Shown here in pieces: positions 51,401 to 58,186 of a stretch of 64,000 bases of DNA; position 1 is the first letter of the stretch, and every line of letters starts with the position of its first letter. The stretch is from a virus. Position numbers and translations under genes: made by a program. The DNA is taken from IMG/VR virus record IMGVR_UViG_3300025645_000053, positions 1 to 64,000 of that record, one strand, 5' to 3'. The notes below the pieces were generated by a model. That model saw only the letters and a program-made list of their open reading frames with translations, ran no database searches and was not told the DNA's origin.

Positions 51401-52651
51401 GCATACCGTGAAGCTCGTGGAGAAATTATTCCTAGCTTCTCTAAGGTATTAATGCAATCAGGTGGTGAAGTTAAATCTATATATGATACCATTAATAATA
51501 AATACAAGAAAGAAATTGCGGCCGCAATGGTACAAGAACGTGCAATGGAGATACTTGTTGAAGGGAAGATTGAAAACGAAAACTCGCCAATTAAACCATT
51601 AGTATCAGTAACGCCCGAGCGTTTAACAGAAATATTAAAGTTTAACCATATTGACATCCCTGGCGATAAAGTTAAAGTTTCGGATGTACGTACTTATGAT
51701 GAGCTGATTACGTACACAACTGATGCTGTTAAGGGAGTTTCGTTAAATGACATGAGTGTTGAAGAAGTTGAAATGGATTCGGCACAACTTGAGCGTTTAA
51801 CTGCGGATATGCACAGAGCAAAACGTAATGGCGTACATGGTAAAGCTGGTATGAAAATACGTCGAGTATTTAAAGCCGAATTGCCATTGCAAGTACGAAG
51901 TCAAGAAGCATGGATAGATGATGATCCTACTCAAGAAATAATTAATCCAATGTACCATGGCACAGGCTCAATTGCTGCTTCGATTATATTACGAAATGGC
52001 TTTGCTGTTATCAAATCAGGCGATGCTTCAGTTGTTGGACGTATGCTAGGCGACGGTGTATATGGAGCAATTCATATTGACAAATCCCAACAGTATATCG
52101 GCGATGCCGGCTATAGTAGAAATGCGGGTATGATCGGTTACATATTTGCGATGAACGCTGCATTGGGCAAGAGGGGTAAAGATTATGATGTAGCTGGAGT
52201 TGAAGGTGGTAATGCTAAGTTTAGCGTTGCCTCTCCTGAATGGTGTGTATTTACACCTAACGCACAATTTAAAATTGAAACGGTATATGAAGTCGAGATT
52301 GCTGATGATGCTGCTATGCAAGAAATACTTAAAAATAATAAAGAAGAAGTTAATGAAGCTGTATCGTTTTCAAACTTTATTACCGAAGCTAAAACGACTT
52401 CAAATAAACAATTGAGATTCACGTTCGTAAATGGGCGTGTACCAATTGGTAAAAGTAAGGTTGTTGAGTTCGAAGATTTCAAAGGAAATAAAAACGTTTA
52501 TATCGAAAAGTCAGCTTACGGTCCAGTTGTCGTAATGGATAACACTAAGAATGAAGGTTCTTGGATGTACAAATCACCTACGGATTTCCAATCAAATGAT
52601 CCTAATAAATATAAACAATATCTATCGTTACTTAAAAAGAAGTTGAAATAA
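48455..52651 (+). CDS. Giant capsid-targeted protein with PARP-like C-terminal domain
   Basis: A 1398-residue protein, the largest in the window. It starts MRNKTYKELHE, a capsid-targeting-like peptide with site LHE. Residues 190-230 are a Pro/Thr/Gln linker; most of the rest is helical without known domains. Residues 1165-1275 have the ADP-ribosyltransferase (PARP-type) triad: MYHGTGS (His1168), GDGVYGAIHIDKSQQYIG (Tyr1203) and SPEWCVFTPNAQ (Glu1262). Residues 1304-1311, SFSNFITE, repeat a targeting/cleavage motif before an 87-residue tail. It is an analogue of T4 Alt, an injected ADP-ribosyltransferase. Confidence 0.75.
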   Translation: MRNKTYKELHENLLYTSADKADFLDDDNAIINAFMINFVGVALAFNLSLNQAKVLRYIKADKKVRLANITDENNDMSLIIKIMSDKKMFKNNTVTNEITRFLAKLKTGSIDNIDEGILLAWINQVKDSNMIGMQKSLKKALATIVDDGDLTLGLKHIRWSAMRNKKSSGEFLDLTRGMRFKQVNKTITPATATATNQPQTDSPDLSTVQAPVVSQAPTAPEILSFEDAMAAKDNKALLKSAAEKPVTWFRDFTNWVMFGPDKKGAPKAVNMTQMRDTLSTLGDAFDLIPEATITKWMDAMVSKAISKKVGLSLYNEWFIHLINIIGGTKSVDKLDLAGAIKRAGIYDIMGTQSLSELPSFNALRKLESLVGLRYKPSDYIRENLPSLKTVGIGAEKTKNLIRVSLTLAYRETDVVLDMISDAKENPFINAASGLISFNVENEKEYDTDWFRSVAKFDVIVKDDGTSSAVDRLINAFTTSQGTGRFGLEQKLQAVISSYSNEEFKAAVTSLNNISAAYDYEKFYTVLKAFYYNVLQRHPLASSPDFMYMIFKMHELMVLKDYNRAKHDLISQMVLSQYSSLRQIGNKIIRDEYADPKLMLTIFADTNTYGNKLPKVVQGARSLAEAWKGFFNNNKEISILLFKEYVNHNNVPIKNMTQWADKLDVSSFANNNFKSGINISNIDAKSAQDLLAIGLWKNLLGTTGGGSFESKFPELVGQASDFILKGVINTIMSFNSVKSDKQFFLKAERRLNAVLQLSSYRGLIVPSQIKRLSGYDQSLYTEAHDLLSKTSLASLTEVNADVDDAKATLRSSTIDLKPIFITQQQYIFNDSDYKSYLKDLLQGAHPKINVAAQILDARPVGSGTLSEFPTFDIVKDDPELQNLVVNSFIANGKYKGSGIKLGEIRDLDKITKLNLDANQSAALELQVYSIIEKAVRNQETFYMASIAEHFAADDASPMFKDEKVIASAFSDMIARLDGMPNTVAYREARGEIIPSFSKVLMQSGGEVKSIYDTINNKYKKEIAAAMVQERAMEILVEGKIENENSPIKPLVSVTPERLTEILKFNHIDIPGDKVKVSDVRTYDELITYTTDAVKGVSLNDMSVEEVEMDSAQLERLTADMHRAKRNGVHGKAGMKIRRVFKAELPLQVRSQEAWIDDDPTQEIINPMYHGTGSIAASIILRNGFAVIKSGDASVVGRMLGDGVYGAIHIDKSQQYIGDAGYSRNAGMIGYIFAMNAALGKRGKDYDVAGVEGGNAKFSVASPEWCVFTPNAQFKIETVYEVEIADDAAMQEILKNNKEEVNEAVSFSNFITEAKTTSNKQLRFTFVNGRVPIGKSKVVEFEDFKGNKNVYIEKSAYGPVVVMDNTKNEGSWMYKSPTDFQSNDPNKYKQYLSLLKKKLK

Positions 52652-52652
52652 T

Positions 52653-53474
52653 ATGAAGTCTTTCTCACAGTTTATAAATGAAGATAAGAATCATGCGGTG
52701 GTTGTGTGGGGTCGTTTGAACCCACCGACTATCGGTCACTTAAAACTTCTAGATAAAGGAGCCGCAGCAGCAAAAGGTTCGTCATATTTCATATACGTTT
52801 CGCAGTCAACCGATGCCAAAAAGAATCCATTAGAATATGGACAAAAGATAAAATGGATTCGTAAAATGTTTCCAACTCATGCGCGTTCAGTTGTCATGGA
52901 TAAATCAGTTAAAACTATATTTGATGTATTGACAAAAGTATATGATAGCGGTTTCACGACGTTAACTTTGATAGCAGGATCGGACCGTGTTACCGAATAT
53001 GAAACTATAGCAAACAAGTATAATGGTGTTAAAGCAAGACATGGTTTTTATAACTTCGAAGGTGGAGTTAAGGTTGTGTCAGCAGGTGAACGTGATCCTG
53101 ATGCCGAAGGTGCAACTGGTATGTCTGCTTCTAAAATGCGAGCAGCAGTTGTCGCTAATGATTATCAAATCTTTCAAAAAGGTCTACCTAAAAACTTCTC
53201 TGATAGTACTCAATTGTTTAACGATATGCGTAAAGCGATGGGTCTTAAAGAATCGACATCTTTCCGCGAGCATCTTCAATTGAAATCAGTATCAGAAGTC
53301 CGCGAATTATTCGTTAAAGGCGAGATATTTAATAAAGGCGATACTGTAGTAATAAACGAATCAAATGAAGTTTGTACAGTATCAGTTAAAGGAACCAATT
53401 ATGTTATTGTTAAGAAAGGCGACGGATCAAAGACGAGGTGCTGGCTAACAGACATTTCGCCAATAGGAGAATAA
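52653..53474 (+). CDS. NMNAT-like adenylyltransferase with capsid-targeting N-terminus
   Basis: A 273-residue protein. Residues 1-10 are MKSFSQFINE (INE site). A cytidylyltransferase/NMN-adenylyltransferase domain follows: VVVWGRLNPPTIGHLKLLDK (the HxGH-type site) and GMSASKMRAAV (the ISxTxxR-type site). A C-terminal SH3-like part (residues 210-273) is added. NMNAT makes NAD+, the substrate of the PARP-like domain encoded just upstream, which makes a functional link attractive. Confidence 0.75.
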   Translation: MKSFSQFINEDKNHAVVVWGRLNPPTIGHLKLLDKGAAAAKGSSYFIYVSQSTDAKKNPLEYGQKIKWIRKMFPTHARSVVMDKSVKTIFDVLTKVYDSGFTTLTLIAGSDRVTEYETIANKYNGVKARHGFYNFEGGVKVVSAGERDPDAEGATGMSASKMRAAVVANDYQIFQKGLPKNFSDSTQLFNDMRKAMGLKESTSFREHLQLKSVSEVRELFVKGEIFNKGDTVVINESNEVCTVSVKGTNYVIVKKGDGSKTRCWLTDISPIGE

Positions 53475-53476
53475 TC

Positions 53477-53767
53477 TTGAAGACTCTAGGAACGATCGAA
53501 GATAAGCTAGATCGGCTAAATGAGATATTAAGTTCAATCACGTCATCAAACAAAATAATTGGAGCTGACTTACACATAATACGCCAAGAAATTAAAAATT
53601 TCAAAGTTGAGATTGAATTCATTAAAGCTAATATTAAAAAACTTGACAACAGTAACCAAACCAAAGTAAATAATAAGACTTCGGTTTTGGGCGGTTTAAA
53701 AGTAATAGGTATCGCAAGTATAGGTTTTGCAATATCGTTAATCGGATTTTTTTTTACAGGTGTATAA
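53477..53767 (+). CDS. Coiled-coil protein with C-terminal membrane anchor
   Basis: A 96-residue protein starting at TTG 8 bp after AGGAGA. Residues 1-60 form a heptad coiled coil (TIEDKLDRLNEILSS), residues 74-95 a membrane helix. Same design as the next gene product and as XhlA-type proteins that associate with holins. It begins a block of small membrane genes ending in a probable holin. Confidence 0.6.
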   Translation: MKTLGTIEDKLDRLNEILSSITSSNKIIGADLHIIRQEIKNFKVEIEFIKANIKKLDNSNQTKVNNKTSVLGGLKVIGIASIGFAISLIGFFFTGV

Positions 53768-53780
53768 GGGGCAGTAGTAT

Positions 53781-54110
53781 ATGAACGCTAATGGGAGCAG
53801 TGATCACGAAGCAAGACTAGATAGAATAGAAAACAAAATTGACCGCTTAAGTGAGGCTATGATAGACTTAGCTCGAGCCGAAGAAAAGCTTGTCAATTTT
53901 GAAAGATTCAACCAACAGTTATTAGAAAGAGTTAACAACACATTTATGCAAATTAACGAAAGAATGCATGAACTTGAAATGAAGATAGAAACCGCACATG
54001 ACGAAACAAAAAAGAACACTGCAACGGTACAAATAATTAACCGAGCAGCAATAATCGTCGGTGGTGCAGTTGCTGCAGTATTAGGTAAGCTATTTATTAC
54101 AGGAATTTGA
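53781..54110 (+). CDS. Coiled-coil protein with C-terminal membrane anchor
   Basis: A 109-residue protein: coiled coil over residues 8-80 (ARLDRIENKIDRLSEAMIDL) and a C-terminal membrane helix (AAIIVGGAVAAVLGKLFI). XhlA-like layout. Probably a paralogue of, or partner for, the preceding protein in lysis or virion assembly. Confidence 0.6.
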   Translation: MNANGSSDHEARLDRIENKIDRLSEAMIDLARAEEKLVNFERFNQQLLERVNNTFMQINERMHELEMKIETAHDETKKNTATVQIINRAAIIVGGAVAAVLGKLFITGI

Positions 54111-54111
54111 T

Positions 54112-54306
54112 ATGAAAAAAGCTAATTGGTTGAAAAACAGTATAGCAACGCCAAATGGTTTTTATTCCAAGTCTGGCGAAAAGCTAAAAGGAAAGAACCT
54201 AACTCAGGCCGAGTGTGATGCGTGGAATGGAGTTAAGAATATAAAAGAAGCGGGTGCCAATAAAGACGGCATCATGACAAAAATAAAGATGATGTTCAAA
54301 CGTTAG
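54112..54306 (+). CDS. Hypothetical basic protein
   Basis: A 64-residue basic protein (MKKANWLKNSIATPNGFYSK...) ending KIKMMFKR. NGFYSKSGEKLKGKNLTQAE resembles short phage proteins of unknown role. Spaced by 1 bp from the previous stop and the next start. Confidence 0.55.
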   Translation: MKKANWLKNSIATPNGFYSKSGEKLKGKNLTQAECDAWNGVKNIKEAGANKDGIMTKIKMMFKR

Positions 54307-54307
54307 T

Positions 54308-54676
54308 ATGGGAATGTTTGATTTACTAAATGATAGTACGTTTAGGCTATATGCGGCACGCGTGTACAAAAACTCGAATAATACAACAGTTCAAGAATTT
54401 GACGAAGACTTAAACCGTATCAAATATTTGGGAAGATTATTCAAGCGGTACCACTTACACGATGATCTTCAAGAACGATTGATATTAAATCATATTATAG
54501 TTCTGTTTAACGTATTTGATATAGAAGGTGCTCTCAAATTAGTATTCTTCAAAACCGAACGTGATCATTGGCCGTATCTTAAAACATTTCTAATATACGC
54601 AAATTTTTTATCAGACAATGCATTGGTCGAGGTACCTTTAGACCAAGAAATAATAAGCAGATTGAGGGCAATATAA
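54308..54676 (+). CDS. Conserved marine T4-like phage protein
   Basis: A 122-residue helical protein. EFDEDLNRIKYLGRLFKRY, RLILNHIIVLFNVFDIEGAL and HWPYLKTFLIY form a pattern I know from conserved hypothetical proteins of marine T4-like phages (DUF7207-type). Always near structural or lysis genes in my recollection; function not established. Confidence 0.65.
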   Translation: MGMFDLLNDSTFRLYAARVYKNSNNTTVQEFDEDLNRIKYLGRLFKRYHLHDDLQERLILNHIIVLFNVFDIEGALKLVFFKTERDHWPYLKTFLIYANFLSDNALVEVPLDQEIISRLRAI

Positions 54677-54677
54677 C

Positions 54678-55247
54678 ATGGGTTTAATAGCAAGTGCGGC
54701 AGGCACGTTTTATACTTACAAGTTTTTACGAATACTTACTCAGGATTGGAAAGATACACCGGCATTTAGAAACGGTATTGTAGATGCTAAGGGTAAAGTT
54801 TTAAGAAAGGCATCTACTTTGAATAGTAACGAAAAGGATGAGTACACTCCGTTCCATCGTTTAGTATTTAATATCAAAAGACTAATTGAAAAACTTCCGA
54901 TCAATAATAAATTGACTTCTTATGCGGCTGCGTTGTATTTGCTTAAAGAGAACTACGATATTGATATGGAAACAATATTAGAAGAACTTGAAGCCGAGCA
55001 AGACTTGACTGAAAGCGCATGGTTTATTGGTGAAGATAATCATTTATCACCGGGGTTATATAAACTAAAAGAAAACATTCACGATCAGATTTCTGATACG
55101 TTTTTTAACAAAGGTTCTTCGGTTATTGTTAATGAAAATAACCACAAAGGCAATGTAATGAATGTCGGTATATATAATGTACAACATAAATTATCGTCAA
55201 TCAATTTGACCGTTACTGCAAACCAATTAGAGAAGGGAAAGCTATGA
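54678..55247 (+). CDS. Conserved marine T4-like phage protein, possibly virion-associated
   Basis: A 189-residue protein: YTYKFLRILTQDWKDTPAF, TPFHRLVFNIKRLIEKLP and LTSYAAALYLLKENY are typical of a conserved protein that follows the DUF7207-type gene in marine relatives. It has no membrane segment. A structural role is often assumed for this family, but I see no direct evidence. Confidence 0.6.
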   Translation: MGLIASAAGTFYTYKFLRILTQDWKDTPAFRNGIVDAKGKVLRKASTLNSNEKDEYTPFHRLVFNIKRLIEKLPINNKLTSYAAALYLLKENYDIDMETILEELEAEQDLTESAWFIGEDNHLSPGLYKLKENIHDQISDTFFNKGSSVIVNENNHKGNVMNVGIYNVQHKLSSINLTVTANQLEKGKL

Positions 55248-55423
55248 GAAGCTTATCAAAAGTAGAAGAAGTCGCAGCAAATTCGGTATCTGGCGGTGGA
55301 GTTGATATGAACCCTACTGGCAACTACGATAACGATATAATGCACAAACGCAATCAAGGTTCTGAGTCATTAAAGAAATGGCTTGAAGCGTGCAGTAAGT
55401 CTAAAAAGAAATCGGGATTATAA
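55244..55423 (+). CDS. Hypothetical 59-residue protein
   Basis: Starts MRSLSKVEEVAANSVSGGGV and overlaps the preceding stop by 4 bp; GAAGGGAAAG is a good ribosome site. Gly-rich middle, basic end (KSKKKSGL). No family recognised, but tight packing in the operon supports it. Confidence 0.6.
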   Translation: MRSLSKVEEVAANSVSGGGVDMNPTGNYDNDIMHKRNQGSESLKKWLEACSKSKKKSGL

Positions 55424-55426
55424 ATT

Positions 55427-55885
55427 ATGTTAACTATCATAGGTTCTTTAATCGGCTTTGCCGGTTCAACAATTCCATCTATAATGGATTTCTTCAATAA
55501 GAAGCAAGATGCAAAATTAGAACTTGATATGCTAGCAATGAAAATTGAAATGCAAAAACATGCAGGTGCTTCTGAACTTAAGATGTTTGAAAAGACTCAG
55601 TATTCTGAAGAACATCAACGATTAATTGATCATGACATTGCGTTAACAAAAGATGTTGGTTGGGTAGGTGCATTACGCAAATCTGTTCGACCTATTATAA
55701 CGTATTGCTTCTTCGGGCTTTTTGTTACTGTTAAAGTTACCTTTCTAATACATGTTATGGAAGATCCAAATATGGATTTTAATGAAGCAATACAATTAGT
55801 ATGGGATATTGAAACTCAATCAATGTTTGCTGCTGTATTGTCATTCTGGTTTGGTTCAAGGTCATTAGACAAACTACGTAAATAA
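55427..55885 (+). CDS. Probable holin (GTA-type, 3 TM)
   Basis: A 152-residue protein with a hydrophobic start (LTIIGSLIGFAGSTIPSIM), a charged coiled coil, and two more membrane helices; VGALRKSVRPIITYCFFGLF and SFWFGSRSLDKL are characteristic of the GTA_holin_3TM family. Such holins open the inner membrane at lysis. No endolysin gene is seen nearby. Confidence 0.65.
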   Translation: MLTIIGSLIGFAGSTIPSIMDFFNKKQDAKLELDMLAMKIEMQKHAGASELKMFEKTQYSEEHQRLIDHDIALTKDVGWVGALRKSVRPIITYCFFGLFVTVKVTFLIHVMEDPNMDFNEAIQLVWDIETQSMFAAVLSFWFGSRSLDKLRK

Positions 55886-55888
55886 TTA

Positions 55889-55952
55889 TCTGTATATCTA
55901 CACTCCTCCCGATTGACTAATCTATTATAACAAGATATCATCAACTTGTCAA
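55889..55952 (-). promoter_or_regulatory. Second copy of the minus-strand promoter block
   Basis: Bases 55889-55934 repeat 6829-6874 almost exactly. On the minus strand TTGACA (plus 55947-55952), 17 bp, TATAAT (plus 55924-55929) point into the holin gene. The 177 bp gap up to 56062 otherwise holds only the next plus-strand promoter. Confidence 0.6.
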
Positions 55953-56000
55953 TAGTTAATTTCAGTTATATTCATATTCTTTTAAATTCTATAGAAACTA

Positions 56001-56029
56001 TATACATCAACGTTATTGTTTGATATAAT
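56001..56029 (+). promoter_or_regulatory. TATACA/TATAAT-class promoter
   Basis: TATACA (56001), 17 bp, TATAAT (56024), with the upstream ATATTCTTTTAAATTCTA block. Confidence 0.78.
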
Positions 56030-56062
56030 AGTATCTTAAATTGATAAGGAAAAAAAAAAATT

Positions 56063-56419
56063 ATGATTGAATCGGTTTACATCACAAATAACATACACAA
56101 TGCCACGATGTTTATTCAGGCAAACCTTCCTTGGAAAAGAATTCGAGAAAACGAATTTGTATGGGTTAACGAACGTATACGCATCATTAATAACATAGAT
56201 CATTTACGTGGTTGTAGAGTTGACATTGCTTATATGGATTATCATGGATATAGTCAATTGAGATTTTATGAACGCGATGCAATTGCCGAGCGTCTTCATA
56301 TGATCAATGCAAAAATCAAAGATGCCCATAATTTTGTTGAAACAAATTATGGTAGCAAAATTCGTGGATACAGCTACGATACTATTATAATAGATGATTA
56401 CGACGAAAATAGCGATTGA
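56063..56419 (+). CDS. Hypothetical 118-residue protein
   Basis: No family recognised. Aromatic-rich alpha/beta composition (TMFIQANLPWKRIRENEFVW, then CRVDIAYMDYHGYSQ). Preceded by an A-rich run (AAGGAAAAAAAAAA) that serves as ribosome site and could be prone to slippage. Early, given its promoter. Confidence 0.55.
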   Translation: MIESVYITNNIHNATMFIQANLPWKRIRENEFVWVNERIRIINNIDHLRGCRVDIAYMDYHGYSQLRFYERDAIAERLHMINAKIKDAHNFVETNYGSKIRGYSYDTIIIDDYDENSD

Positions 56420-56444
56420 CATTACCTATCATTTGATATATAAT
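56416..56444 (+). promoter_or_regulatory. Host-type promoter for nrdA
   Basis: TTGACA (56416), 17 bp, TATAAT (56439), overlapping the preceding stop codon. Confidence 0.88.
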
Positions 56445-56474
56445 AACTAAAGAATAAACATAAGGCGATAATAA

Positions 56475-58106
56475 ATGAGAGATATTTTAGTTACTAAACG
56501 CGACGGAACAAAAACTCCACTTGACATTAACAAAATACATGATGTAGTAGAATTTGCTTGTGCAGGCTTGACCGGTGTTGCACCATCTGAAGTCGAAGTA
56601 AAAAGTCATATCCAATTCTCAAATGGTATTACTACTAGTGATATTCAAGAAACTCTAATCAAATCAGCGTCAGAACTAATCAGCGAAGAATCACCTAACT
56701 ACCAGTACGTTGCAGGACGTTTAATTAATTTCCATTTACGGAAACTAGTCTACGGCCAATTCGATCCTCTAGACCTCATTGAGCATTATAAAAACAACGT
56801 TCTGTTAGGTTGGTACGATAAGAATCTTTATAACCAATATTCAAAAAATGATTGGGAATTTCTTAATTCAGTTATAAACCATAGTTTGGATTTCAACTTA
56901 ACATATGCTGCTATGGAACAGTTTAGAGGCAAATATCTTGTACAGAATAGGGTAACGAAGGAAATATTTGAGACACCTCAGATGCTTTATATGCTCGTAT
57001 CAATGACATTGTTTGCTGATTATCCAGTAGAAACAAGAATATCGTATGTTAAGAAATATTATAACCATATATCGAAAGGCAATATCTCATTACCTACTCC
57101 GATACTTGCAGGTGTAAGAACTCCTGATAGACAATTTAGCTCATGTGTATTGATTGAAACTGAAGATAGTCTTAACTCAATTAGCGCAACCAATGCTGCT
57201 ATTATTCGATATGTTAGTCAGAAAGCAGGTATCGGTATTGGCGGTGGTTCAATTAGAGCAACTGGTTCTCCTATTCGTAATGGCCAAGCATCACATACCG
57301 GTGTTATTCCTTTTTATAGAACATTTCAGAGTTCAGTAAAGTCATGTTCACAAGGCGGAGTTCGTGGCGGTGCTGCTACTTTATATTATCCGGTATGGCA
57401 TCTTGAAATTGAAGATCTTTTAGTATTAAAGAACAATAAAGGCGTTGAGTCAAATCGTTTACGTCAAATGGATTATGGCGTACAGTTTAACAAATTAATG
57501 TATGAACGTTTAATAACTAATGGTAACATTACATTGTTTAGCCCAAGCGATGTTCCTGGGTTATATGATGCATTCTTTGCCGATCAGGATAAGTTCAAAG
57601 AAATATACGAAAAGGCTGAACGTACTACTCATATACGAAAGATAACTGTTAAAGCACTTGACTTGTTTACTACCTATATTCAAGAACGTAAAGATACTGG
57701 TAGAATTTATCTACAGAATGTTGATAACGTAAATATACAAGGGTCGTTTAAACCTGAAGATGCACCAATCAAAATGTCTAATCTTTGCGTAACTGGCGAC
57801 ACTGAACTTGACATTATTGTAGATGGCATTTCCATGTTTAACGTGCCAATCATTGATGTTATAGGTTATGCTTGTAGAGCACGTGAAGTGAAGGTTAGTG
57901 CATATGATATTGAAACTAATACGTTTAAGTATAGCAAAGTCTCAAAAGGTGCGATGACTGGTCGGGACCGAGAGTTAATGGAAATCGAAGATGACACAAC
58001 AGGCAAAAAGGTAATATGCACGCCTGAACATCAAATATACACTAAGAACCGTGGATATGTTGAGGCTAGAAATTTAGTTGAAACTGATGAACTTTTTATA
58101 GGATAA
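56475..58106 (+). CDS. nrdA: Ribonucleotide reductase large subunit, N-part fused to N-intein
   Basis: Residues 1-437 are NrdA: an ATP-cone (VTKRDGTKTPLDINKIHDVV), the FSSCVLIE redox Cys, GIGIGGGSIRATGSPI, and the sequence up to KMSNL. Residue 438 (Cys) opens a 106-residue N-intein: CVTGDTELD (block A), then KKVICTPEHQIYTKNRGYVE (block B with TPEH). The intein half ends at DELFIG. The C-half is at 58896. Trans-splicing is needed to make NrdA. Close in pattern to marine NrdA split inteins. Confidence 0.93.
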   Translation: MRDILVTKRDGTKTPLDINKIHDVVEFACAGLTGVAPSEVEVKSHIQFSNGITTSDIQETLIKSASELISEESPNYQYVAGRLINFHLRKLVYGQFDPLDLIEHYKNNVLLGWYDKNLYNQYSKNDWEFLNSVINHSLDFNLTYAAMEQFRGKYLVQNRVTKEIFETPQMLYMLVSMTLFADYPVETRISYVKKYYNHISKGNISLPTPILAGVRTPDRQFSSCVLIETEDSLNSISATNAAIIRYVSQKAGIGIGGGSIRATGSPIRNGQASHTGVIPFYRTFQSSVKSCSQGGVRGGAATLYYPVWHLEIEDLLVLKNNKGVESNRLRQMDYGVQFNKLMYERLITNGNITLFSPSDVPGLYDAFFADQDKFKEIYEKAERTTHIRKITVKALDLFTTYIQERKDTGRIYLQNVDNVNIQGSFKPEDAPIKMSNLCVTGDTELDIIVDGISMFNVPIIDVIGYACRAREVKVSAYDIETNTFKYSKVSKGAMTGRDRELMEIEDDTTGKKVICTPEHQIYTKNRGYVEARNLVETDELFIG

Positions 58107-58117
58107 ATTGCTAAAAA

Positions 58118-58174
58118 GGTAGGTAGAGAGATTTCAGTTTGTATAAATAAACTATAGAAATAACTCTACCTACC
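58118..58174 (+). promoter_or_regulatory. Inverted repeat enclosing a late promoter before the GIY-YIG gene
   Basis: Perfect 11-bp arms GGTAGGTAGAG (58118) and CTCTACCTACC (58164) flank TATAAATA (58143-58150). Read-through RNA from nrdA would fold a long hairpin abutting GAGG, the endonuclease ribosome site; RNA started at the late promoter lacks the 5' arm. This is the logic known for T4 I-TevI control. Confidence 0.75.
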
Positions 58175-58186
58175 AATGAGGCAATC

